This document shows positions 7,190 through 14,311 of a stretch of 15,992 nucleotides of DNA, piece by piece. The DNA is from UBA1858 sp965658595 (GTDB taxonomy: Bacteria; Pseudomonadota; Gammaproteobacteria; UBA4575). The translations under genes were made by a program, and so were the position numbers. The notes beneath the pieces were generated by a model. It saw only the letters and a program-made list of their open reading frames with translations. It was not told the origin of the DNA and did not search any database. The DNA lies in NCBI GenBank assembly GCA_965658595.1, contig CBFHSW010000117.1, positions 1-15,992 of the forward strand, read 5' to 3'. Within the stretch, counting starts at the first letter, position 1. Every line of letters starts with the position of its first letter.

Positions 7190-7615
7190 ATGACTGATAC
7201 ACGGGTAGAACATTTCCTAACACAGCTCAATGCCCTCACCTCGGATAACATTAAAAACATACTGCCTCAGGTGTATTGCCCAGAGATAGAATTTATTGAT
7301 CCTGTCAAAAGCATCCATACACTTAGCGAGGTCAGCGCATACTTTAGTGAAATGTACCAAGGTGTTGAACATTGTCACTTCACACCACGGCTATGCATCA
7401 ATGAGCAAGATCGATATGCTTTGGAGTGGGAAATGAATTTCAGACACAAGACCCTAGCCAAAGGTAGAGACATCATAGTGGATGGTATCTCTCACTTACG
7501 TTTTCAGAATCAGCATGTTTGCTATCATCGCGACTATTACGATCTAGGTGCACTCATCTATGAACAAGTGCCTGTGCTAGGTGTGATCATCAAGAAAATT
7601 CGCCATGCCCTCTAA
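7190..7615 (+). CDS. SnoaL-like / NTF2-fold protein
   Basis: The 141-residue protein fits the cone-shaped NTF2-like fold: N-terminal helix (5-27), the PEIEFIDPV segment (31-39), a second helix (44-57), then a curved sheet that ends with the YHRDYYDLGALIYE stretch (112-125), typical of SnoaL-like proteins found in this kind of operon. Such proteins usually bind a small hydrophobic molecule and act as isomerases, cyclases or accessory proteins; the substrate here is unknown. A GAGGAG ribosome-binding sequence overlaps the stop of the upstream DUF3429 gene. Its own last 11 bases overlap the start of the SDR gene, so the two are translationally coupled. No signal peptide is present, so it should act in the cytosol or at the inner face of the membrane. 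Confidence 0.88.
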   Translation: MTDTRVEHFLTQLNALTSDNIKNILPQVYCPEIEFIDPVKSIHTLSEVSAYFSEMYQGVEHCHFTPRLCINEQDRYALEWEMNFRHKTLAKGRDIIVDGISHLRFQNQHVCYHRDYYDLGALIYEQVPVLGVIIKKIRHAL

Positions 7616-8381
7616 CAGCGAATTCTTCAAGGGAAAAACTCTCTGGATCACTGGGGCATCTTCAGGCATCGGGCGCGCCTTAGCGGTCGCATTATCACAA
7701 TTTAATTGCACTCTATACTTAAGTGCACGCAGTCATGACAATTTACAACAGACCCAAGCCGCCTGCCACACTCAGGCAAGCGTTCACATCATCGCGGGTG
7801 ATCTCAGTGTCCTAAAAGATAACCAAACCATTTGTGAAAGCATCGGTAAGCAACAAGGTCACCTAGATATTGCTATTTTGAATGCTGGCACTTGTGAGTA
7901 TGTTGAGATCGATGAATTTGATAGTGCTATATTTAAGCGCCTTATGGATATCAACTTCATGGGCATGGTGTATGGAATTGAAGCATCACTACCATTACTC
8001 AAAAAATCTCAGTCTGCACAACTGATCGGCATGAGTAGCACCGCCGCCTATTTAGGGTTTCCTCGCAGTGAAGCTTATGGCGCCAGTAAAGCGGCTATTT
8101 ATAATATGTTCAAAGCACTCGCCGTCAGTTTGAAGCCGCATAATATCGCCAGTAGTGTGATTTGCCCGGGTTTTATCGCCACGGAATTAACAGCGAAAAA
8201 CACTTTTAGAATGCCAGCATTAGTTACCGTCGAGCGTGCTGCCGAGAATATTCTCCAAGGCATACGCGAACAACAACATGAAATACATTTTCCAAAACGA
8301 TTTAGTTGGTGCTTAAAGTTTATTTCTTATTTACCCCTTAGCATTCAATATCGACTATTAGCCAAAACACTTGAGACATAA
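7605..8381 (+). CDS. Short-chain dehydrogenase/reductase
   Basis: This is a classical SDR oxidoreductase using NAD(H) or NADP(H). The 258-residue protein has the dinucleotide-binding TGASSGIG (16-23), an acid in GDLS (66), NAG (93-95), Asn117, the catalytic Ser at 144-145, and the YxxxK pair Tyr158/Lys162 in AYGASK, followed by CPGFIAT (187-193). An Arg in SARS after the second strand (R42) hints at NADP(H) preference. The C-terminal tail (about 232-255) is hydrophobic and basic (WCLKFISYLPLSIQYRLL) and could contact membrane or lipid substrate. The gene overlaps the SnoaL-like gene by 11 bases, and its TAA is directly followed by the ATG of the FAD gene. Within the operon it probably reduces or oxidises a lipid intermediate; the substrate is not visible from sequence. 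Confidence 0.93.
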   Translation: MPSNSEFFKGKTLWITGASSGIGRALAVALSQFNCTLYLSARSHDNLQQTQAACHTQASVHIIAGDLSVLKDNQTICESIGKQQGHLDIAILNAGTCEYVEIDEFDSAIFKRLMDINFMGMVYGIEASLPLLKKSQSAQLIGMSSTAAYLGFPRSEAYGASKAAIYNMFKALAVSLKPHNIASSVICPGFIATELTAKNTFRMPALVTVERAAENILQGIREQQHEIHFPKRFSWCLKFISYLPLSIQYRLLAKTLET

Positions 8382-9638
8382 ATGAAAATAGCCATTATAG
8401 GGACAGGCATTTCTGGACTGAGCGTCGCCCATCAATTATATCCACATCATGAATTAACACTGTTCGAGGCTAACCACTATGCTGGGGGTCACTCAAATAC
8501 TGTAGACGTAAATGAAAATGGTAAGCTTATACCTATCGATACTGGCTTTATTGTATTGAATGATTGGACCTACCCTAATTTTATTAAAATCTTACAATCA
8601 CTCAATGTTGACACTTATGATTCAGAGATGAGTTTTTCTGCACGTTGTGAAGAACGTCAATTTGAGTGGTGTGGCAACGGTATTGGTGGCTTAGTCTTTA
8701 ATCGTGACAATTGGAAGAAGTTGTCTGCTTACAAAATGCTAGTGGATATTGTGAATTTTAATCGACTCGCTAATCGCGCGGTTCAGCCCAACTCGAGCCT
8801 CAGCTCTCAACAAACTCTGGGGGACTTCCTTAGCACCAATAAGTTTTCACAAGCTTTCATTGATTATTATATTTTACCTATGGGTGCGGCCATTTGGTCT
8901 TCTTCTTTGGTTGATATCAATCAATACCCAGCCTTAAGTTTTTTGAATTTTTTTAAAAACCATGGCTTATTGTCAGTCAACAATCAGCCTCAATGGAGAA
9001 CGATTGCAGGCGGATCTAGAGAATATGTAAAAAAACTCACGCAGCCCTTTCAAGATCGAATACATTTAAATTGTGCCGTCGAGAGGGTAATACGCCATTC
9101 TGATACTGTCACCTTACATACCTCACAAGGAGATAGCTTCGATTTTGATCATGTGTTCATCGCCTGTCACAGTGACCAGACGTTGGCCATGCTTGATCAA
9201 GCCAGTCCATTAGAACAATCCACTCTGGGAGCTATTCAATATCAACATAACGTGGCTACCTTACATACTGACTCCAGTATTATGCCTAAACGAAGAAAAA
9301 GCTGGTGTGCGTGGAATTATTTATTAAGCCAAGGTGATGATCAACAGGCAAAGGTCACTTATTACATGAATCTTTTACAACGTCTTGATACTCATGAAGA
9401 TTATTTTGTGTCTTTGAATATGGAAGAAAAGATTTCACCTAAAAAGATAGTTCGTTCTATTCCATATATGCACCCATTATTTAACCACGAAGCGATTCAA
9501 GCTCAAGCAAACTTCGCGGCCATTAATGGTGTCAATAATACTTGGTATTGTGGTGCCTACTGGAGAAATGGCTTCCATGAAGATGGTGTCTGGAGTGGTC
9601 TTGAAGCCGTGAAATTATTCAAACAAGCAAATGGATAG
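8382..9638 (+). CDS. FAD-dependent oxidoreductase (amine oxidase-like)
   Basis: The N-terminus MKIAIIGTGISGLSVAHQL gives the Rossmann GxGxxG (G7, G9, G12) and Glu29 in LFEA for FAD ribose, followed by the AGGHSNTVDV stretch that is usual in this branch of the amine oxidase/phytoene desaturase-like superfamily. Length is 418 residues. The C-terminus holds a second FAD-contact segment, CGAYWRNGFHEDGVWSGLEAV (about 391-411, quoted as CGAYWRNGFHEDG then VWSGLEA). No signal peptide is seen. Homologues are regularly found next to DUF1365 and Cfa-family genes. By analogy to the desaturation step proposed for methylated and furan fatty acid synthesis it may desaturate a lipid chain, but that is inference. 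Its start directly follows the SDR stop, and its last 8 bases overlap the DUF1365 gene. Confidence 0.92.
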   Translation: MKIAIIGTGISGLSVAHQLYPHHELTLFEANHYAGGHSNTVDVNENGKLIPIDTGFIVLNDWTYPNFIKILQSLNVDTYDSEMSFSARCEERQFEWCGNGIGGLVFNRDNWKKLSAYKMLVDIVNFNRLANRAVQPNSSLSSQQTLGDFLSTNKFSQAFIDYYILPMGAAIWSSSLVDINQYPALSFLNFFKNHGLLSVNNQPQWRTIAGGSREYVKKLTQPFQDRIHLNCAVERVIRHSDTVTLHTSQGDSFDFDHVFIACHSDQTLAMLDQASPLEQSTLGAIQYQHNVATLHTDSSIMPKRRKSWCAWNYLLSQGDDQQAKVTYYMNLLQRLDTHEDYFVSLNMEEKISPKKIVRSIPYMHPLFNHEAIQAQANFAAINGVNNTWYCGAYWRNGFHEDGVWSGLEAVKLFKQANG

Positions 9639-10377
9639 CGCTATCTATCAAGGTCGAGTTGTTCATCAACGCAACTCACCCAAACATCATCAATTTGATT
9701 ATGAGTTATTCATGATGTATGTGGATCTGGACGAGCTACCACATTTGTTCACTAAGCACACACTATGGAATGTTGATAAACCAGCCTTAGCCAACTTCAA
9801 GCGTGCGGATCATTACGGTGATCCAAAGGTAGATCTAGCCACTTCCATTCGGCAACTTATCAAAGAGAGTACCTCTAGCAACGTTGAGGGCCCCATTAGA
9901 CTACTCACTCACTTTAGATATTTTGGTTATACGTTCAATCCTCTGAGTCTTTACTATTGTTATGACAAAAGTGGCACCGAGGTAACGCACGTGGTGGCTG
10001 AGGTCAGCAATACCCCATGGAATGAGCGTCACTGTTATGTGTTGGAGGGTGAGTCTAAACAGGGGACGTTTGTGACCAAAGATCATGACAAGTGTTTTCA
10101 TGTATCTCCTTTCATGGATCTCAATATGTCCTACCATTGGGAGATCAGCATACCCACAGAAAACTTAAGTGTACGCATAGAAAACTATAGAGATAATGAG
10201 GTATTATTTCACGCCGCGTTGGATTTGAAGCGACACGAAATCACTCAAAAAACACTCATGCAAACTCTGCTTAATTTCCCCTTAATGAGCTATAAGGTCA
10301 CGGCCGCTATCTACATACAAGCGTTACGACTATGGCTTAAGGGAATTAAGTATGTCCCATACTCAAAGAAACGTTAG
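9631..10377 (+). CDS. DUF1365 family protein
   Basis: The 248-residue protein matches DUF1365 throughout: YQGRVVHQRNSPKHHQFDY (6-24), YVDLDELP (30-37), DHYGDP (60-65), FRYFGYTFNPLSLYYCYD (95-112), EVSNTPWNERHCYVL (124-138) and KCFHVSPFMDLNMSY (154-168). The conserved histidines, aromatics and Asn/Pro motifs suggest a buried polar site, yet the family's reaction is not established to my knowledge. The family almost always sits between an FAD oxidoreductase and a Cfa-type methyltransferase, exactly as here, which points to a shared lipid pathway. It overlaps the FAD gene by 8 bases and ends 6 bases before the Cfa-family start. A hydrophobic C-terminal region (about 215-235) may associate with membrane. 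No signal peptide is visible. Confidence 0.93.
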   Translation: MDSAIYQGRVVHQRNSPKHHQFDYELFMMYVDLDELPHLFTKHTLWNVDKPALANFKRADHYGDPKVDLATSIRQLIKESTSSNVEGPIRLLTHFRYFGYTFNPLSLYYCYDKSGTEVTHVVAEVSNTPWNERHCYVLEGESKQGTFVTKDHDKCFHVSPFMDLNMSYHWEISIPTENLSVRIENYRDNEVLFHAALDLKRHEITQKTLMQTLLNFPLMSYKVTAAIYIQALRLWLKGIKYVPYSKKR

Positions 10378-10383
10378 CATCCT

Positions 10384-11643
10384 ATGTCTATCATTCCACA
10401 AGCTAAACAAAAAAAATCCTCCAAAGTGTCATTGTTAAGTCGCTTAGCTAAATCTATTCTATTGAAGAAATTAGCGTCGATTGAAATAGGCTCACTGACT
10501 ATACATGTTGAAGGTGAAATCCATAATTTTGGCCGTAGTGATGTTGAAAATGAACCTGATGCAGTCATCTATATCAAAGATATGCGCGTGTTTAGTCGCT
10601 TATTGTTACAGGGTGATCCAGAAGCGGGAACAGCTTATATCGATGGATGGTGGCAGACTGATAATCTACTCGATGTATTAACCCTGTTCACACTCAACCA
10701 AGACACTTTATTCAAGTTTAAAGATGGATTTAGCATGCTAGCTAAATACCTGAACTACTTATTTAGCTTGATACAAAAAAACACCCACAGTGGTTCGAAA
10801 AAAAATATCCTCGCACACTATGATATTGGTAATGATTTGTATGAATTATTTCTAGATAGCAAAATGATGTATTCCTCTGCTTATTATCGACATGCAGAGG
10901 ATGATCTAGAAACAGCCGCTGAATACAAGTTGAAACACATCTGTGAAAAACTTCAACTCAACAACAATGATCATGTCATAGAAATTGGCACTGGCTGGGG
11001 TGGGTTTGCTATTTACGCAGTCCAAAACTATGGTTGTCGTGTTACCACAACCACCATTTCAGATGCTCAGTATGAATATGCAAAACAACGCATCAAAGAG
11101 TGTCAGCTAGAAGATCGCATTACTCTGGTACAGAAAGATTATCGAACACTGGAAGGTGAGTACGATAAATTAGTCTCCATAGAAATGATTGAAGCCGTTG
11201 GTCATCAATATCTCGATGAGTATTTTAAAACCTGTGACAAACTACTCAAGCCTGATGGCATTATGTTGGTGCAAGCTATCACGATTTCTGACTATTTATA
11301 TGCAGACTATATATATACCGTGGACTTCATCCGTAAGTATATTTTCCCAGGTGGTTGTCTCACCAGCATGTCTGCAATGCTCTCTTCTTGCGCTCGTTAT
11401 ACGACTCTCACACCCTATCATTCTGAGAGTTTTGCCTGCAGTTATGCACGCACCTTGGACGACTGGCACCAACGCTTCATACAACATCAACAAGAGATTT
11501 ATCGCTTAGGCTATAACGACGAATTCATCCGCTTATGGGAATACTATTTGAAATACTGCCAAGCCGGATTTGAGACTCGCGTCATAGATATACAACAACT
11601 AGTGTTAAAGAAACCACAGAACCGTATCACCCATCAGCGCTAG
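10384..11643 (+). CDS. Cfa-family fatty acyl-phospholipid methyltransferase, altered bicarbonate site
   Basis: Cfa enzymes transfer methyl from SAM to the double bond of membrane phospholipid acyl chains. The 419-residue protein has an N-terminal lipid-binding domain (about 1-130) and the SAM domain: YDIGNDLYELFLD, VIEIGTGWGGFAIYA (motif I), TTTISDAQYEYAKQR, EMIEAVG and FIRKYIFPGG. Aligned by spacing to E. coli Cfa, Glu239, Ile268 and Tyr317 are kept as E270, I299 and Y354. However, Cys139 is Ser165 (YSSAYY in place of YSCGYW) and His266 is Gln297 (LVQAIT in place of LLHTIG). Those two residues help hold the bicarbonate that removes the proton to close the cyclopropane ring, so this enzyme may instead leave a methylated alkene. 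It is the last gene of the operon, converging on msrA after 44 bases. A true Cfa function cannot be excluded. Confidence 0.92.
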   Translation: MSIIPQAKQKKSSKVSLLSRLAKSILLKKLASIEIGSLTIHVEGEIHNFGRSDVENEPDAVIYIKDMRVFSRLLLQGDPEAGTAYIDGWWQTDNLLDVLTLFTLNQDTLFKFKDGFSMLAKYLNYLFSLIQKNTHSGSKKNILAHYDIGNDLYELFLDSKMMYSSAYYRHAEDDLETAAEYKLKHICEKLQLNNNDHVIEIGTGWGGFAIYAVQNYGCRVTTTTISDAQYEYAKQRIKECQLEDRITLVQKDYRTLEGEYDKLVSIEMIEAVGHQYLDEYFKTCDKLLKPDGIMLVQAITISDYLYADYIYTVDFIRKYIFPGGCLTSMSAMLSSCARYTTLTPYHSESFACSYARTLDDWHQRFIQHQQEIYRLGYNDEFIRLWEYYLKYCQAGFETRVIDIQQLVLKKPQNRITHQR

Positions 11644-11687
11644 ATTTTACAGGCTTGGGCAACACCGCTCAGAGTCTGCTACAGAAA

Positions 11688-12329
11688 TTATTGAGTGACG
11701 TGATAGACGATACCCGTTCCAGCTAAACCACAATAACCGTTGGGGTTCTTGGCTAAATATTGCTGATGATAGTCTTCCGCATAGTAAAAGACTGGTGCAG
11801 ACATGATTTCAGTAGTGACCTTACCCATGCCAGCATCTGTTAGCGCTTGGGCTACTTTGACTTGAGATTCCAGAGCCTGTACTTGTTGTTGCTGATCGAA
11901 CGTATAAATGCCCGAACGATATTGAGTCCCTCGATCATTACCCTGCTGCATACCTTGGGTAGGATTATGTGATTCCCAAAACACTTTTAACAATTGCTGA
12001 TAAGAAATTTTATCCGGATCAAACATCACTAATACAACTTCGTTGTGACCGGTACGACCCGTACAGACCTCATCATAACTGGGATTAGGGGTAAATCCTG
12101 CCGCGTACCCTACCGCGGTAGAAAAGACGCCTTGCAAAGTCCAGAATTTTCTTTCCACACCCCAAAAACATCCCATGCCAAACATGGCCTGTTGCACCCC
12201 CTGAGGAAATGGTGCTTGCATAGTATTAGCCGTCACATAATGTTCGGCGACCACAGGCATGCTTTCACTGCGACCTAGCAAAGCTTCTTTGGCTGTTGGC
12301 ATTCGATATTTAATGCTGACAAATTCCAT
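11688..12329 (-). CDS. msrA: Peptide methionine sulfoxide reductase MsrA
   Basis: MsrA reduces the S-epimer of methionine sulfoxide in proteins and free methionine, using thioredoxin for regeneration. The GMGCFWGVERKFW stretch carries the catalytic Cys54, and YDEVCTGRTGHNEVV and HNPTQGMQQGNDRGTQYRS (His-Asn-Pro then the GNDxGxQYRS motif) complete the active site. I take the ATG at 12329 (213 aa, E. coli 212), since the frame can be pushed to a TTG at 12374 only by adding 15 residues absent from the family. AGGA lies upstream of this ATG at a rather long spacing. The resolving Cys200 (NGYCGLAG) is present, but the second C-terminal cysteine of E. coli MsrA (C206) is Val208, so recycling should use a single resolving cysteine. 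It lies downstream of the TatD gene region on the same strand. Confidence 0.95.
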   Translation of the reverse strand: MEFVSIKYRMPTAKEALLGRSESMPVVAEHYVTANTMQAPFPQGVQQAMFGMGCFWGVERKFWTLQGVFSTAVGYAAGFTPNPSYDEVCTGRTGHNEVVLVMFDPDKISYQQLLKVFWESHNPTQGMQQGNDRGTQYRSGIYTFDQQQQVQALESQVKVAQALTDAGMGKVTTEIMSAPVFYYAEDYHQQYLAKNPNGYCGLAGTGIVYHVTQ

Positions 12330-12395
12330 TGTGTTAGTGATTCCTGTTGATTGTATTTTTATCGCCTGGAGCAACTGATAAGTGTTTCACCAGTA

Positions 12396-13163
12396 TTACT
12401 CATTCATATTTAATATCTGGGAGGTATTCATAGTAGTGATGTCTGCAATTTGACGCATCGACATTTGTCTTATCTCAGCTAACGCCTGACAACAATAATG
12501 CAAGTACTCAGGACTATTACGCTCTCCCCGATGTTGTTGTACTGTCATATCTGGAGAGTCGGTTTCAAGTACGATACTTTCTAACGGCAGCTGTCTCGCC
12601 AACTCACGCAAATGTGTGGATCTCTGATAGGTCAACGTTCCACCAAAACCAAACTTAAAATTAGCTTTCATATAACGTTCAGCCTGCCGCAGGCTACCAT
12701 TGTAAGCATGCACTATCCCACCTATGACAGGATATTTTTTTAAGGCTAACAATACTTCTTCGTGAGCTTTGCGTACATGCAGTATGACCGGTAAAGCATG
12801 CTCACAAGCTAGCTTCAATTGTGCTGTGAAAAAAACCTGCTGTTGTTCCACGAGTAAAGAGCGATCATAAAAATCTAAACCAATTTCTCCCACTGCACAG
12901 GGGTTATATCGATGCAGATATTCATCTAGATGCTGTAAGTGTTGAGATTGATGAGCACCAATCAACATCGGATGCAAACCTAAGGCATAGTGCAATCCGT
13001 ATTGTTCTTCACATAAAGTTATTAACGCATCCCAAGACCTTCTTTGCACTGCGGGCACGATAAATTGATCGATATTATGACTACGTGCAGCGCTCAATAC
13101 TTGGGCTCTATCCTGTGAGAACTGTTCAAAATCCAAATGACAATGGCTATCTATTAATTTCAT
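12396..13163 (-). CDS. TatD-family metal-dependent hydrolase (YjjV-like)
   Basis: TatD-family proteins are TIM-barrel metal enzymes with 3'-5' exonuclease or related hydrolase activity; the exact substrate of the YjjV-like branch is unsettled. The 255-residue protein shows the metal-binding set in order: His7 and His9 in DSHCHLD, Glu93 in GEIGLDFY, His129 in ILHVRKAHEE, His152 in GIVHAYNGS and Asp202 in LETDSPDM. The phrase HRGERNSPEYL after the last motif is typical of the family. No signal peptide is present. It diverges from tcdA across 58 bases that contain a nested inverted repeat. msrA begins 66 bases downstream on the same strand, so the two may share a transcript. Confidence 0.94.
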   Translation of the reverse strand: MKLIDSHCHLDFEQFSQDRAQVLSAARSHNIDQFIVPAVQRRSWDALITLCEEQYGLHYALGLHPMLIGAHQSQHLQHLDEYLHRYNPCAVGEIGLDFYDRSLLVEQQQVFFTAQLKLACEHALPVILHVRKAHEEVLLALKKYPVIGGIVHAYNGSLRQAERYMKANFKFGFGGTLTYQRSTHLRELARQLPLESIVLETDSPDMTVQQHRGERNSPEYLHYCCQALAEIRQMSMRQIADITTMNTSQILNMNE

Positions 13164-13171
13164 CTACCACC

Positions 13172-13207
13172 AGAATATTATATGGTTGCCTTAACCGACA
13201 ATATTCT
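13172..13207. promoter_or_regulatory. Nested dyad in the tatD/tcdA divergent promoter
   Basis: AGAATATT (13172-13179) and AATATTCT (13200-13207) are exact reverse complements 20 bases apart. Inside them GGTT (13184-13187) and AACC (13193-13196) form a second pair with nearly the same centre (about 13190). The whole element fills most of the 58-base gap between divergent start codons. It could be an operator for a dimeric regulator, or two symmetric A/T-rich promoter elements. Neither is proven. Confidence 0.5.
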
Positions 13208-13221
13208 ACTACACACCCAAT

Positions 13222-14025
13222 ATGTCAAATGATAACCAACGTCGTTTCCTAGGCGTACAAAAACTTTACGGACTAGAAGGCTATCAAAATATACAGTCCA
13301 GCCATATTTGTGTGATCGGCATTGGCGGCGTGGGCTCATGGGTAGCTGAATCACTGGCCCGCACGCATATAGGGGAGATAACACTTATCGATATGGATCA
13401 TATCGCTGAGTCGAATATTAACCGCCAAATTCACGCGTTAACCGATACACAGGGACAATCTAAAATTGTGGCCATGTCTGAGCGTATTCAACAAATCAAC
13501 TCTGACTGCAGACTCAACCTAATTGATGATCACTTATCACTCGAAAATATTTCACACTATATTCTGCATGATTTTGATTTTGTCATTGACTGTTGTGATC
13601 AATTTCGCATCAAAGCGGCTCTCATCCATCACTGCAGAAGTAATAAGATCAATTGCCTAACAGTAGGTGGTGCAGGTGGACGTATTGATCCTAGCTGTAT
13701 ACAACTTGCCGATATGACACGATCAGAAGGGGATGCATTATTATCCAAAACTCGCAAGCAATTGCGAACACAACACGGCTTCACTAGAAACCTAAAACGT
13801 CGATTTGATATTCCCTGTGTGTTTTCTTCAGAAACATTACGCTATCCAACTGATGATGGAGAAATTACCACGCAAAAGTCTGAGAACTACTCCACTACCG
13901 GCCTCAATTGTGCCAACGGTTTTGGCTCTCTATGCGCCGTCACCAGCACTTTCGGCATGCTCGCCAGTGCCTATGTACTGAAACGACTGGCACATCAAAA
14001 CACCTCATCTAAGACTCATTTATGA
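13222..14025 (+). CDS. tcdA: tRNA threonylcarbamoyladenosine dehydratase
   Basis: TcdA (CsdL) is an E1-like ATP-dependent enzyme that dehydrates t6A at position 37 of ANN-decoding tRNAs to cyclic t6A, tuning decoding. The 267-residue length equals that of E. coli TcdA (268). The N-terminus RRFLGVQKLYG is family-typical. The ATP-binding GIGGVGSW (33-40) and LIDMD (55-59, Asp57) are clear, then NINRQIHA (65-72), Lys81, and CCDQFRIK with Asp126 and Lys131, all E1-like signatures. VGGAGGRIDP and the FTRNLKRRFDIPCVFSSE region (187-204) match the family. No good ribosome-binding sequence precedes the ATG. A rho-independent terminator follows at about 14131. The partner sulfur-acceptor genes csdA/csdE are not in the window. 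Confidence 0.95.
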   Translation: MSNDNQRRFLGVQKLYGLEGYQNIQSSHICVIGIGGVGSWVAESLARTHIGEITLIDMDHIAESNINRQIHALTDTQGQSKIVAMSERIQQINSDCRLNLIDDHLSLENISHYILHDFDFVIDCCDQFRIKAALIHHCRSNKINCLTVGGAGGRIDPSCIQLADMTRSEGDALLSKTRKQLRTQHGFTRNLKRRFDIPCVFSSETLRYPTDDGEITTQKSENYSTTGLNCANGFGSLCAVTSTFGMLASAYVLKRLAHQNTSSKTHL

Positions 14026-14130
14026 GCACTTTGTCTGACTGAGCACATTCAACTGATGATCTAACTGTAAATCATCAATAAGCTCAGTGCTTGTCCTTGG
14101 ATGTATACATAGAATATAGACCTCTTGTAT

Positions 14131-14160
14131 AAGACTACCCATTAGTGGGAGTTTTATCTT
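14131..14160 (+). terminator. Rho-independent terminator candidate after tcdA
   Basis: AAGACT-A-CCCA, loop TTAG, then TGGG-AGTTTT pair as a 10-bp stem (one bulged A, one G-T pair), and the 3' strand runs into TTTTATCTTT. This is a plausible intrinsic terminator about 105 bases after the tcdA stop. Confidence 0.6.
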
Positions 14161-14187
14161 TAGCTCACACATCTCTATACTTAATTT

Positions 14188-14203
14188 GTCGTAAATGTAC
14201 GAC
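14188..14203. repeat. Short perfect inverted repeat upstream of the NYN gene
   Basis: GTCGTA and TACGAC flank AATG. The dyad lies about 109 bases before the NYN start codon and after the tcdA terminator, where an operator would be expected. No T-run follows it, so a terminator is unlikely. Confidence 0.5.
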
Positions 14204-14255
14204 TATCTATGGTGGGTGAATATGCTTGCTTACCAAGACTTATTACATATCTACT

Positions 14256-14291
14256 CTGCTGTTTTACTCCGATATAAGATTAAACCAGCAG
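14256..14291 (+). promoter_or_regulatory. Leader hairpin directly upstream of the NYN ribosome-binding site
   Basis: CTGCTGTTTTA (14256-14266) pairs with TAAACCAGCAG (14281-14291) at 10 of 11 positions around a 14-base loop. The stem ends about 6 bases before the ribosome-binding sequence AAGGGA (14298-14303) of the gene starting at 14312. If transcribed it would form a strong leader stem; a weak TTGCTT...TATCTA promoter upstream would place it in the mRNA. The alternative is an operator overlapping a TATAAG -10 in the loop. Confidence 0.45.
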
Positions 14292-14311
14292 CATCTTAAG
14301 GGACAAAAACT

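Larger units (their letters stand above)
14026..14311. other. Structured intergenic region between tcdA and the NYN gene
   Basis: These 286 bases hold no protein-coding gene I can support. They contain GATGAT (14055-14060) facing ATCATC (14071-14076), the tcdA terminator candidate, the dyad at 14188-14203 and the leader hairpin at 14256-14291. A small RNA between the terminator and the NYN gene is conceivable, but no clear promoter was found. Confidence 0.4.

Noticed and set aside
11189..11509. Plus-strand open frame inside the Cfa-family gene
   Set aside because: It is an out-of-frame shadow of a well-supported gene.
11644..11687. Bidirectional terminator between the lipid operon and msrA
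   Set aside because: No inverted repeat of useful length is visible in these 44 bases.
12330..12374. TTG start for msrA
   Set aside because: It adds 15 residues not expected in the family; ATG at 12329 gives the normal MsrA length.
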